DNA of 64,000 nucleotides from Oryzias latipes (GCF_002234675.1 NC_019862.2:26796707-26860706); one strand, 5' to 3'; numbered from the stretch's first letter, positions 1 through 10,505 are shown. Translations and numbers: made by a program. Notes: generated by a model not told the origin, from the sequence alone.

Positions 1-433
1 CTGATTGGACGAGAGGCCGCCACCTCCCATTTTGAACAGACGCTAACACGAACCAATAAGAAGGCCATCGGAACCTTAAGAAATATTTTATCTTCACCTC
101 AAGTGGTCACAAATCTGTCTGCATCTCTAGAGACACAAAGGAATGTCTCAAATACCAATAATGGTAATAGAAGTGCCACCGAAACAGAAAATCCGTATCC
201 ACCTTATTCCTAGCCCCCATGAGCCTTTGCGTGAATTATGGGCGACACTTCCTGTAGACGCTGGAACACGCATTTACATTAAAACAAATTCCTCTTGTTT
301 TCGATCCATAACTACATATAAATGTGGGAAAACCAGCTGTCATTTCTTAAAAAAGGCAACGGTGAGGTGGAGATGAAATATTTGTTAAGGTTCCGATGGC
401 TGCAGGACCCCCGTGGCTACTTCTTGCCGGTTC

Positions 434-1272
434 GTTTTTTAAAAAAAATAAACTTTATTAACAATATCTTGCACATACAAAATACCAAACACAAAACTCC
501 ACTGTGTGCAAAATACAATCTTCACGTTCGCCATGAGAATGAACAAAAAAACATAATGATAACCATGTAAAACAGGTTATGCAAAAAGAAAACAAAAATA
601 ATAAGGCAAAGGAATCTGTTAAAGTTTCAGGAGAGACCATGTTTCAACTGTTCTGACAGCTTTTTTGTTAGTGGAAGATTTAATACTGTTCACATACAAA
701 ACCATTTCTTTCTGAAAAACATAAAACACGGTTTTTTTGTTGGCATATTTACACTTGTGTATAAAGTATTTAGCCATAATTATAAGTAAATTAACTACAT
801 ATATTTTTTCTGCATTAAGTCTTTCTTGTGTAAAATATCCAAAAATAATATGCTCGTAAAATAATCTATAATCTTCACATAGATGAGTTCTTATAAAATG
901 TATCACATCTTTCCAAAATAGTTGAGTGAAAGAGCAAAACCAAAAAAGATGAGGCACAGTTTCTGGTGAGGAATGACAGAATGAACAGTTTATGTCCAGA
1001 TCTTTTTTAAACTTAGTAAAGAAATGTTTCACTGGATAAAATTTGTGAAGAATTTTGAAAGAAATTTCTCTGATTTTATTGGTGATGAAATACTTTTGTG
1101 GCAGGGTCCAAACCTTTTCCCACTGAATTCTACATCCAAAGCTGTTCCAGTATGAGATAACATACGGTTTTGTGGCAATCTCATTTTGAAACAGAGAACG
1201 GATACTTTGATTATTCCTGCTAGCTGAAAAACATACCTTTCCACACCACAAGTCTGTTAATTTGGGATTTCT
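434..1272 (-). mobile_element. 5'-truncated L1/Tx1-type LINE, C-terminal end of ORF2
   Basis: The minus strand has an open frame from 1251 to 619 (210 codons). It contains a Cys-Cys-His zinc-knuckle-like motif (CSFCHSSPETVPHLFWFC) followed by an IIFGYF-like stretch and a lysine-rich tail. This is the usual C-terminal layout of the reverse transcriptase polyprotein of fish L1/Tx1-type LINEs. The reverse transcriptase and endonuclease domains are absent, so the copy is 5' truncated. The 3' end is an A-rich tail read as T-rich sequence near 434-445. Imperfect 15-base flanks (TTCTTGCCGGTTCGT on the left, TTCTTGCTTGTTCAT on the right) look like a decayed target-site duplication. It lies inside the right arm of the host inverted-repeat element. 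Confidence 0.7.
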
Positions 1273-2370
1273 TGCTTGTTCATGTTAGCGTCTGCACTGT
1301 AATCCCTAGCGAGTTGACTGAACTTAAAAATTATTTTGTAACAGATTACGCAACAGTTTAGTTATATTATTAAAACTTTTAAGTTAACATTTATTAAAAT
1401 TCATATTGTCAGTTGGCTTACATTTGTATTATTTCATATAAAAAATATTAAGATTCCTCAACTTATAAAAGAGAGATTATTTACTTAAAGTTTTTAATAT
1501 TTTCCAACTAAAAAACGCTTTAACTAACTATATTTTTATATTACTCAACTCATAAAATATGTAAAATTCACTCAAATGCTTTATAAATTCTTTAACTCAT
1601 TAAATGTGTAGCATTGAAAATATTTAAAATTCTTCAGCTTAAAATGTATTCTAAACAGAGATATTGATACTGCCCCACTACATTTTAAAGGCTAACATTG
1701 ATAAAAACCAACAAACGTGAAGGCCACACAATAGTGATTGCTTAATACACTTTTTTTAATTGCTCTTTAAAAAAAAGCACAAATATTAAGAGGATGAAGA
1801 AACAATAAGTGCAATAAAACTGCATTATAAGAGTGCCACACAACATATTGACAAAAAGAGTTGGTTTTGTATTTTACGGCAGAAAAAGCAAATGATCACA
1901 ACAAAACACATTAGTTACATAACACTTAAACCAACAAATAGTCCATTCTGGAAGACTCACTCAACGAAACATTCTTCAGCGTCAATAAATGTCCTTTCAG
2001 TGGTTTGCTGTCCTCAAGGCTCAAGACAGCATTCTGAATAAATATGAAGGCAAGTTCAAGTTTTTTGGGGTGCTGTAGGTCCAGAGCATAGATGTCCCCG
2101 AAGAGTTAGAAGAGATTAGTCAGCCAGATGTGTGGGACCACTGACGGCAGCATCAGGAGCATCACCACGACAACTGAGAAGATACCCACAGCAGTGTCTG
2201 TGAGGTCTGGTATTCTGGAAAATACAAAACAAAAAACACAGATGAGTTCAGACCCTCAAAGATATTCATCACACTAATGTCCAAAACTGACATTCCTGCC
2301 ATCTGTCAATGGGAATCTTTTCATTCCAACATTCTGTTAGCTTTTAATCAACTGGCTATGATGTTTTAAG

Positions 2371-2535
2371 GACCAACTCCAATTAAAATTGTGTTTTTAA
2401 AAAGTTCTTTAGCATTTTTCTGAAGGAGGACATTTATAAAATAATTTAAGACTAAAGCTTCATTTTTCTTTATTCGAATAATGATGGATCAGGAGCAGAA
2501 AAGGTAAACGAAAAGGTTCCCACTCCTTCCAATCA
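2371..2535 (+). repeat. TTAA-type MITE family A, 5' fragment
   Basis: This starts like the other copies of a family seen seven times in the window (GACCAACTCCAATTAAAA) and continues through the shared 'gaggacatttataaa' and 'atcaggagcag' blocks before stopping. Only the first third of the consensus is present. It lies in an intron of the decayed gene within the CACTA-like element. Confidence 0.65.
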
Positions 2536-3314
2536 GGAGTCCCTGATGTTCGCCTTTCATCTTCCGTCTCAGTTTTAAAACCATTTAAAAATATCACTCA
2601 GTTTACAAACTACAAACAATTGCCCTATTTATTATGTCACTCAATAAAATCTCAATCAATATTAAAGGATTAGTGAAAACCATTGACAGGGAGTCGTGTG
2701 CACTTACAGTACAGTTCTTGAAGAAGTTGGAGGCATCTTCATGCAGATAAACAGGAAGTGCAAGGAGGACAAGTGCCCGTCTCATGTTCACGTCACGCTG
2801 GTCCTAAAAGAATAAAAAGAAATATCCATTACCTTTGAATCAAATGCAGAGCAAACACTTCCAATATTTACTTAAGGAACTTTAAGAAATAATAAAATGA
2901 TACCTTTTCTAGATGTCTATTTCTAGTAAGAGGACAATACAGTGTTTATGTCATGATCCACTTCAGGTCAAAGACCCAAAGTCATTTTTAAGGCAAGTTA
3001 CACCGTGGCTTCTTACAGCTGTTTACAAATGATTTGTTATCCGTTTTTGAATTATGCACATTAGAAATTCACCTGGAGGTCATAAATCCTAACCAAGCTG
3101 GCCAGTTCCTGTCTGTTTTGGTGGACTTGGTCTCAGAAAAGGGCAGCTTTAAGTTACACAAACATGTTAAAACTGCACAATTTCCTCTGACTGCATCTAC
3201 TCTACATAAATCCATTTCAGATCTTGACAGATGAGTTTTCATGGTTTCAAATGATGGAATGGTGCTAATGCAACATCATTTTATTATTGTAATATACTGT
3301 CATAAAGACATGAC

Positions 3315-3366
3315 AATATTCCAAAGTGTCTCCACATACATGGCAGTGGAAACACTTTGGAATATT
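3315..3366. repeat. Perfect 15-bp hairpin
   Basis: AATATTCCAAAGTGT (3315-3329) is matched exactly in reverse by ACACTTTGGAATATT (3352-3366), with a loop of about 22 bases. A further direct duplication of TATGTAGTACTGCA follows at about 3370-3405. It may be a short palindromic MITE remnant; no function is shown. Confidence 0.7.
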
Positions 3367-4559
3367 GGCTATGTAGTACTGCAGTATTATATGTAGTACT
3401 GCATAGTGCCAAAGTAACAGAACACAACTTGCACCTCCATTCCATTGTGCCACCTTCAGCCTGCAATCTAAATATGTTTAGTTAAATTGTAAATAATTTC
3501 AGCTCTATTTAGACCTTTGGCTAGTTAAAATGTGCATAAATGTTTCCATGCTGCCGTATAAATCTAATAATGGTAATAGTTCAGGATGAATGTATTAAAT
3601 AAGTATAAAACTCACCCACTGACAGGTCTTTTCTGGTGAAATGGTGACTTTCTGGTGAACTTTCTGAAGTTCAGTATCTGAAAAAGTCCAAAAGAGATTT
3701 TTCAATGTTAAAAAATGTTTCAATTATATTCTGATCAAAAAACATTTATTGCACTACACAACCTATTGCATTTTTTGTTTTTTTAAAATAGCTCTAGACA
3801 AATAACAGACAAGTTACCTCGCTGGCCTTGGCGTCTACCTGGAGGTGAAACACTGAACACTCTGTAGTTCGGTACCTGAACACAACACGAGCACGTTGAT
3901 TTATTTATTTTTACAAAAACCTTTTTTATAATGGAGATCAGTGATTTATAAAAGCTTAAAGCTGCATTCAAAACCGAAGGCTTCCATGTAGCAACCAGGC
4001 TTAAAACTGTTGGCGGTAGCTCCTCCCACACAACCGTTAGAGGCTTTGAGTGACATTTTTGGACAAATGTCCAGCAGCAAACTTTAGCCACAGACAGAGG
4101 CCTCCAACGCGAATTTCACACGCGGATCACGTTTAGTGTGATTGCAGCATAACAGATCATTTCTACCTACCTCTGAAAAAAAAAAAAACCTCATCACTGT
4201 CGTAACTTACGGGCAGAAATGCATTTTGGGTTTGGCTCGCCATATACGTCTGCTAATATGACAAACTAATCATGTATGCATTGCCACATTAAGCTCTAAA
4301 ACAATCGTAACACACATATGTTTAAACAACAGTAAACCACATTTACGGTAGTATAAGAGCATTCTTAAAGCATTCATTCAAAATAAACCATGAACGATAC
4401 TTACCAAATTAAATCAGGGCTGAAGGCAAGACGGCACCATCAGCGATGAGGCGGATGAAAAAAAAAACCCGAGGTTGGGGCGTCTTGAAGCGGGACGAAA
4501 TCGCAACGCTTTGCAGAAAAATAAAATGCTCGACTTTCAATTTCAAACGTCGCATACTC

Positions 4560-4645
4560 GCATTCGGCAAATCCAACATGGCCACCTGAGCTAACGTAGA
4601 GAAAACGAAAGACCCTCCCACCAGTACGTGATGACGTCATGACGC
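4560..4645 (-). promoter_or_regulatory. Promoter-like segment with a full CRE and a YY1-like site
   Basis: An exact palindromic CRE, TGACGTCA, lies at 4632-4639. About 60 bases towards the decayed gene is CCAACATGGCCACC (about 4572-4585), which contains the AAnATGGC core bound by YY1. This is the usual proximal make-up of a housekeeping promoter, and it lies about 700-800 bases upstream of the decayed gene's first recognised exon. The captured segment therefore probably brought its promoter with it. Promoter activity is inferred. Confidence 0.4.
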
Positions 4646-4890
4646 TACTTCAGGGATCTTAAAATTTTTGAGTGCTAGATACAAATAAGCTTTAAAATAT
4701 TTAGCACTGTTAAGTTAAATTTGAAAAAATCTTGATAGAGCTTAATACTTTATAGTTGAATCAACTACAAAATGACATTTAAGTTGTGTAACCTTAATAG
4801 TTATGAGTCAGTACAAGTGATAGGGTTTAGAGTGTGTTCAAAATGGGAGGTGGCGGCCTCTCGTCCAATCAGAGCACGAGAAATCATCTG

Positions 4891-4970
4891 CCTTCCGTTT
4901 CATTCAAAGTGCCTTCCTTTTCATTCAAAGTGCCTTCCTTTTCATGCAAAGTAACTTCCGTTTCATGCAT
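4891..4970. repeat. 21-bp minisatellite, about 3.8 units
   Basis: Tandem copies of CCTTCCKTTTCATTCAAAGTG begin at 4891, 4912, 4933 and 4954, with one or two changes each. The array abuts the right end of the outer inverted-repeat element and could be part of a longer element. Confidence 0.85.
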
Positions 4971-5044
4971 ACTCCTCTCTCACACACACATATAAACTCT
5001 TCCTCACACGTTCATATATACTTGTCTTTCACATACATACATTC

Positions 5045-5435
5045 TTTTTTAAGAGTGACAATGAGAGTGAGAATGTATGTATGTGTAAAGTAATATATAT
5101 GCATGCGAGAGAGAGAATATATGGATGTGCAAGTGAGAATATATGAATGCGTAAGAGAATATATATGCATGCGAGAGAGAGAATATATGGATGTGCAAGT
5201 GAGAATATATGTATGCGAAAGAGAGTATATATGACTGTGAGAGCAAGAATGTATGAATGTGAGAGAGAGAATATATGGATGCGTAAGAGAATATATGTAT
5301 GCGAAAGAGAGTATATATGACTGTGAGAGCAAGAATGTATGAATGTGAGAGAGAGAATATATGGATGCGTAAGAGAATATATGTATGCGAAAGAGAGTAT
5401 ATATGACTGTGAGAGCAAGAATGTATGAATGTGAA
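5045..5435. repeat. Minisatellite with an 86-bp higher-order period
   Basis: Units built on 'gagaatatatggatg' words repeat across about 390 bases. A longer block beginning GTATGCGAAAGAGAG recurs at 5211, 5297 and 5383, an exact period of 86 bases. Long open frames on the minus strand (repeats of SLSHSYIL-type residues) are a by-product of the repeat, not a gene. Confidence 0.85.
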
Positions 5436-6850
5436 TGGTTCAGAATAAATAATGTCTTATACGGCCCCTCATACAGAAGTGACCTTTGCTTCAAACCTTT
5501 CCAAAAGACAAAAGGTGGTGTGTTTGAGGGATTTAGCTCATTTACTGCAAAAACATACGTTGTCACACCACATACCCACTAAAAGTCATGGCACAACACT
5601 GAGATAAATGCCAGTCATTTGTAATTACTGAAAATAAAGGAATACTTTTCCTCCAAAATTTTTTATTTGGGGGGTATTTTAAACTTAAGAAAGGGAGAAA
5701 ACAATTATCTTAAACTGAAAACCAGATTTAAAAGAATGAAGGTTCTGATTTATAACTCAGATAATGTGTTAACTGATGCAGCCTTTTTGGTCAAAATCCT
5801 TTCTTTTCTATATCAAAGGTAATCATTGGTTATTCTGTTGTCAGTGACAGATTGACCAATCTCGACTCTGCATTGAAATGACACTTTAGGGGTTTTATAG
5901 CAGATTCTGCATATTTGACAAGACCAGAATGTGAAGAGATTCAAGTGATGTTTTCCTTTTGCCAGGTCCAGCTATAAGGTTTCAAAGGGGGTAAAACTGA
6001 TAGATTCCTCAAAGATCATGTCCTTAGTTTTAAAAAGTATTTTAAATACCTTTGGCCACTATTGAAAAAAAAATCACTGCCACGATTTAAGACAAATCCT
6101 TATAGTTTCACATGGAAAGGAAGCATCAATTCACCAACTTAAATGCACAATGCATTATGGAGTTAGGAATGACAGTGATGGGTATTTGTGGTTTTCTAAT
6201 TGTATTTCATATTTTGTAAAATTATTTTTCAGATTGCATGTTGTTATCAAAAATCAAAATCCATTCTTTTTTCCTTTTCTTTTTACAACTCAACTGTTTG
6301 AATCAACAACTAGAGTTCTTTTATTGTTGTGGGAATAGATTGTAACAACACTTTTCCACTGAAAGGTTTTATTTCTTAGCCACTGAAGAAACTATACACT
6401 TAAAGAATCACATAAATGCCTTATTTATTTGTTTTTACAATATATACGAAGTAGAGACATTGGGGTAAAAATAGCTTGGAAGTGTGTACTGTCTAATATT
6501 TAAGGAAATAGTATGTAATGCACATAGATTGTAGTAAAATTAAATTAAAAAAGGATTTGATGCGTGTTCACTCCTGTTTGAAATGAACAATGTTCTTCTG
6601 TACTCTGTGGCAGCAACGAAAGTTTGGTCAGCAGTGATGGAAAGGCAGATGTTGACAGCAGGAAAAATGTCCTCATGCGCGTTCACTTGTTGTTTTTTAC
6701 AAATCCTCTGAAATTCTGAAGAAATCAACAGTTAGTAACCATCGGTTTATTTTTTCCTATCCTTTTAATGTATTAAACTTACATGAAAAATAAAAATGCA
6801 ATCAAAGAATGGATCGTATTCTATTTCAATAGACCATAGCTAGTTATTAT
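5436..6850. other. AT-rich stretch with no recognised gene
   Basis: I see no recognisable coding exon, RNA gene or complete repeat here. A minus-strand open frame at 6540-6728 (EFQRICKKQQVNAHEDIFPA) starts near a possible splice acceptor but matches no family I know. Confidence 0.4.
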
Positions 6851-6854
6851 TGTA

Positions 6855-7450
6855 CTTTTTTTAGTGCCAAATCAACTTTTTGAGCTTTTAAGTGTATTGT
6901 ATTGTTAATTCCTCACAATAAGTGGTATTCACACATTTCTGAGCATTCCTCTAAAACCCCTGCGCTCTGAGCACCAGCCCCTCCAAATCCACGAAAATGA
7001 GCGGGTTCTAACATTATGATGTAGACCAATGAGGGCAGCCCCTTCCAGCCCCTTCCCTCTGCACTGCCACCGCCTTCAGGCTAACACAAACACACACACA
7101 CACACACACATTCTCCATGGAGCTAGCAGTGATTGGAAAAAACGCATACATTTTATATGCTCAATATGCACATCCATCTTTGAAAAGTTTGGATGTCGTT
7201 TGTTTTTGTGGGCGAAATACAGACATGCTGTAGGTTGATGTCATGAATTGGGTGCCACCCACAAGGACAGAAAGGCGGAGCCTCGGAGATTTAGTCGTCT
7301 TACTTTCAGGTTAGAAAATGAGCTTAGGAAATAAATCATATTTCATATTAAGGTTGTTCTTGTACCAAAGGTAATATATGATCATATGTATAAATACAGT
7401 TTATTATAAAGTTTAAGAAAAGAAGAAAAGCATGATATAGACCCTTTAAA
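6855..7450 (+). repeat. TTAA-type MITE family B, copy 1
   Basis: This copy matches 30708-31335 along its length: 'caactttttgagcttttaagtgtatt', 'cattcctcacaa', 'ccagcccctccaaatcca', 'ttgttttgtgggcgaaa' and a 'tatagaccctttaa' end. It includes a (CA)n run at 7088-7109. The right end is followed by TTAA. The left end is eroded. The size, short inverted ends and TTAA flanks suggest a non-autonomous piggyBac- or Kolobok-type element. Confidence 0.7.
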
Positions 7451-7686
7451 GTCCTGTGATCGCTTTAGATTCTTCATATCTCTGGAAATTGTTTTTTTTA
7501 AATCAAACTGCAGACGTGATGTAAAAACAATATTGTTATGAAAGAGATGGTTGCAATTCTTATAGTTTTTTTTATAAAAAATTAACCAAATTTTTTACAG
7601 GTTGAAAAGAAATACTTAGTCTTTGTAATAAGTTAGAGTAAATATAATATCTCTTCCTTTGTGGTCTTCAATAGATCATCATGTTT

Positions 7687-9490
7687 TTGATTTGATTTGA
7701 TTTGAAATGGTTTATTTCAAGCAATCAAATAGGAGTAATACACACAAAAGCAATATAATCATCAGTTATACATTCATACAGTAACTAATCAAACTTAGGA
7801 TAATTAGACATAATTAATAAAAATTGCTTGAAAGGGAGTGGAAAGAAGCGAACTTATATAATCCCACCCCGTTATACTATAACCATTTTATTACATGATT
7901 TATCAATATCCGGTTCCTAGGTTTTATCAGACAGAATTAAGAATCATAAGGTATCAATAAAGCACGTGCCAAAGATGAAATTACTTAAGTACTACGTCAA
8001 AAATAACTTTAGAAATCAACATGGCAAATGCAGCATCTGAAATATATGCAAATTATGTTACTTTTAAAAGTCATTCATATGCTTTAAAACATAATACTAT
8101 ACCAGTAAAATAGACACAACACTGTTTCAGGAGTTATCATAGCAAAATTTCATCAAGTATCAAAAGTTAAAAACATGTGCAAAATTATGCTACATTAGGA
8201 AAGATTTTTGAATCATTTTATCAATTTTAGGAGCTAGTGAAGTAATATCATCAAAAGTCAATCAATTTAACAATTTTCAATAAGTGATTAATCATTTGTT
8301 TTACTTTTAAATTTTTTTTCTTTTTTTTTTTTATAATAAGGTAATGCTGTAAGGAAAAAAATTAAAAGGGTCCACAATCTGTCGATTGTCCAAGGTTGGT
8401 ATTTCTTCTTTTACTGATAACAGCTGATCTTCTGGGTTCAAAACAGTTTATAGTTCTCTTCGATATTATGTCTGCAGACATTAGATTCAGGTCCATATCC
8501 TTCTTCAGCTGATATCAGCTGCGGTGAAAGTTGAGGTCAAGTTGTCTGCAGGTCAGAACTCTCTGCTGTTATTCAGGTGGCGTCAGACTTATGGAGAAAG
8601 TGAAGATTCCAGGTGTCATATTTCTTGAAATTATTTGGCTCTTTGATTTATTACTCCACGTTGATTCAGACGACCGTGATCAAACACTTCTCAAAGTCCT
8701 TCATGGTGTTCACAACCATAACCTTGGTGCGGTCCTCTGGACCGAGCGGTTTGACATAAATCCTGCAGCCTTTAACCCAAGTGTTCTCAATCTGCTTACG
8801 CTTCCTGAGAAGCCGTGCATGTTTTGAGATTTCAGCATTCCTTCTGGTCAGATGGTCGTTCAGATAAGCAGCCGAACCTTTCAGGTTTTTGCGTTGATTC
8901 ATCAGAGCTAGCTTGTGTTTGTGATTCACAAACCTGATGAGGATCGCTGGTTTATCCGTCTCCTTTCTCTTGGGGAGCAGGTGGCAGGTCTCGATGGTAT
9001 TGAGATCCAGGGAAATCCCTTTAGATGTGAGAAATGAATGTATTTGCTGCTCCAGCGACGCGTCGATCTCCGTATTAGCACTGCTAGCTACGCTAGCGCT
9101 AGCATTAGCAGCGCTAGCTCCAGCTGAATTCAGCTTCGCTCGAGGCTTGATTGGTACTCCAGTGAGAATGACATTATTCATCCTTACTTGCTGTTCCACA
9201 TCGTCCAGTCTTTTCTCCAGAATCTCGACCCGGTTTTCTCCCTGCTCGTTTTGAGCCCGAAATCTTCGGAACTCTTCCATCATCTCCCAGAGTGGCGTTA
9301 GTTTAGCCGACACTTGATCCATAAAACTTTTCAGCGTTTCTTGAATAATGTCAAGAGATTTTTTGAGCTCTTCATATTCCTGGGGTTTCTTCGGGGGCAT
9401 GGTCAGCTCTCTTTTTGGAGAAAATCAACTTCTTAAGTAATTTGAAGATAGTATCCGCAGAGAGCCGCGACCACGCGTCCTGCCTTAACC
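7687..9490 (-). mobile_element. ORF1-only LINE-like retroelement
   Basis: On the minus strand this unit has a short leader, one intact ORF1 (9400-8666), about 970 bases of non-coding sequence and a 3' tail made of a TTTGA pentamer repeat (7687-7705). No reverse transcriptase or endonuclease sequence is visible. The same 3' tail region, including the shared TTATGTCTAATTATCCTAAG stretch, recurs as a short copy at 41720-41810. The pentamer tail is typical of LINE-like 3' ends. Either this is a HAL1-like element mobilised in trans, or a full LINE that lost ORF2 by internal deletion. Confidence 0.6.
8666..9400 (-). CDS. LINE ORF1-type protein, intact, 244 aa
   Basis: A single uninterrupted frame of 244 codons starts MPPKKPQEYEEL. 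Residues about 8-80 are charged and heptad-like (EEMMEEFRRF and NRVEILEKRLDDVEQQV type), as in a coiled coil. An Ala/Ser-rich linker follows at about 90-112, encoded by GCTAGC repeats. A C-terminal basic domain has the block PAILIRFVNHKHKLALM, then YLNDHLTRRNAEISKHARLLRKR and a final CRIYVKP. This coiled-coil plus RNA-binding-like C-terminus matches ORF1 proteins of fish non-LTR elements. The role inferred from the family is binding element RNA as a nucleic-acid chaperone. There is no frameshift or stop, unlike every other retroelement frame in the window. Confidence 0.65.
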   Translation of the reverse strand: MPPKKPQEYEELKKSLDIIQETLKSFMDQVSAKLTPLWEMMEEFRRFRAQNEQGENRVEILEKRLDDVEQQVRMNNVILTGVPIKPRAKLNSAGASAANASASVASSANTEIDASLEQQIHSFLTSKGISLDLNTIETCHLLPKRKETDKPAILIRFVNHKHKLALMNQRKNLKGSAAYLNDHLTRRNAEISKHARLLRKRKQIENTWVKGCRIYVKPLGPEDRTKVMVVNTMKDFEKCLITVV

Positions 9491-10390
9491 CCGGAACACG
9501 GAATAGAATCATGTGAGAATAATATTATTATAAACACTTCTTCAATGTGCTACAAATTCCTTCACATTTAAATTCTGGCACAATTTGAAAGGAAGAGACT
9601 CTTCATGAAAGCCAACACCAGCACAAATAACCGACGAAACTTCTAAAAACCAAAAAGGGAACAGAAAATAAACAGAGAGAAAAAGGCCTAAAAAGAATCA
9701 AAATAAAAGCCTTCAAACAGAGTCGTATGTTACAACAGATCCTGGAATGTACCAGAGAACAGATTTCATTCATTTCATCAAAAATAAAATTTAATGGTTG
9801 AAAGTTGTCTAGTGAAAAAAAAGCTAAATATCTGTAGAGAAAATTTAGAAGACTGGAAGAAACTCTGAGGACTGAAAAACAAAGGAAGAGAGTCTAACAG
9901 TTTGTATTTAAATTTGAATTTTGACACAGATAAGGCACGATGCTATGTTAATGGAAATGCATTAAACCAGGAGCCGCTGTTTTGCAATTTAATTTGAATT
10001 TTGACACACAAAGAACATGGCATTTTAAAACCCAATAGATTTTAAGTTACTATATAATGAATTTATAGCAAACCATATATTGCAATATCATTTTTTAATA
10101 CTGTAAATTGCTAAATATATTGTCATTTGAATAATGACATCAGAAACCCATGACAATTTAAAAAGCAATGATATTTTGAAAATTGTCATTGAATTGTCTA
10201 TAGCAATATGCATTTTTAAATTTCATGATCAAATCTCACATTGAATTGTCAATTGTGAATTCCACATTACTTTGAATTATGATTAAAAAATCTTTCGTAG
10301 AAACATTTGTACACATACATATATTATTAAATTGTGTTTTGTTCATTTTGAAAATTATTTTTTTATATTTCTAACAAACTGTGGTTTTCA
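9491..10390. other. AT-rich stretch with no recognised gene
   Basis: No coding exon, RNA gene or known repeat family was recognised here beyond short A/T-rich simple sequence. Confidence 0.4.
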
Positions 10391-10391
10391 T

Positions 10392-10505
10392 TCATTCATT
10401 CATTCATTCATTCTAATCCGTTTGTTCCCTTCTGGGGTCACGGGGCCCACTTGCGGGCGAAGGCAGGGAACACCCTGAACAGATCGCCAGTGTATCGCAG
10501 CAAAT
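10392..10505. repeat. ATTC microsatellite and LINE 3'-tail fragment
   Basis: Six or so ATTC repeats are followed by 'cttctggggtcacggggcccacttgcgg...gaacaccctgaacagatcgcc'. This resembles the dispersed fish L2/CR1-type 3' tail in which ATTC repeats precede a 'ggtcgcgggg' block. It is a truncated copy, read as the minus strand of the LINE. Confidence 0.5.

Larger units (their letters stand above)
1945..3875 (-). pseudogene. Decayed multi-exon gene resembling teleost SAMD3-like uncharacterised proteins
   Basis: Four exons with proper splice sites can be read on the minus strand: 3818-3875, 3616-3677, 2708-2803 and 2214 down to about 1945. The first three join in frame and include ALPVYLHEDASNFFKNC. 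The last contains DTAVGIFSVVVVML, LFGDIYALDLQHPKKLELAF and a tail ending in LLTLKNVSL. From memory this order resembles the C-terminal half of large teleost 'sterile alpha motif domain-containing 3-like' proteins, which end in a YL.ED block, an LFGL.YALHL.YPK block and a final LQ.LKN. The last exon is out of phase with exon three and has an in-frame TAA at 2106-2108, so the copy is broken. Orthology is tentative. It sits wholly inside the CACTA-like element. Confidence 0.55.
1295..4834. mobile_element. CACTA/EnSpm-like element carrying a decayed host-like gene
   Basis: The left end starts CACTGTAATCCCTA and the right end, read inwards on the minus strand, starts CACTCTAAACCCTA, as expected for CACTA-type terminal repeats. 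Subterminal sequence at both ends is rich in AACTTAA-type words, a common feature of fish EnSpm-like elements. The flanks are GTCTG on the left and TGTTC on the right. The uninterrupted copy of the target in the opposite arm (about 31-44) reads GCGTCTGTTCAAAA in reverse complement, which implies a 2-base TG duplication. No transposase is visible. The cargo is a promoter-like segment, spliced exons of a host-like gene (1945-3875), a hairpin and a MITE fragment. Family assignment is inferred from termini only. Confidence 0.6.
1..4872. mobile_element. Inverted-repeat element, interrupted by a LINE and a CACTA-like element
   Basis: Bases 1-38 are the exact reverse complement of 4835-4872. The left arm runs to about 100, and its inner part (62-100) is matched in reverse by 361-404. 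The right arm is in three pieces: 361-430, then about 1275-1294, then 4835-4872. The pieces are separated by a LINE (about 434-1270) and a CACTA-like element (1295-4834). Removing both leaves an element of under 600 bp with arms of about 100 bp. The right arm also has a small extra insert of about 19 bp near 401-419. No transposase is visible, so the superfamily is unassigned. The window starts inside or at the left arm, so its true end is not seen. Confidence 0.7.

Noticed and set aside
3783-4091. 102-codon minus-strand open frame as a separate gene
   Set aside because: Only its end (3818-3875) is exon-like, bounded by good splice sites; the rest is intron of the decayed gene.
5012-5566. 184-codon minus-strand open frame rich in Ser, Tyr, Ile and Leu
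   Set aside because: It is created by the 86-bp minisatellite; the residue pattern repeats exactly with the DNA period and has no domain.
8531-9254. Plus-strand open frames of 98 and 105 codons
   Set aside because: Shadows of the intact minus-strand ORF1.
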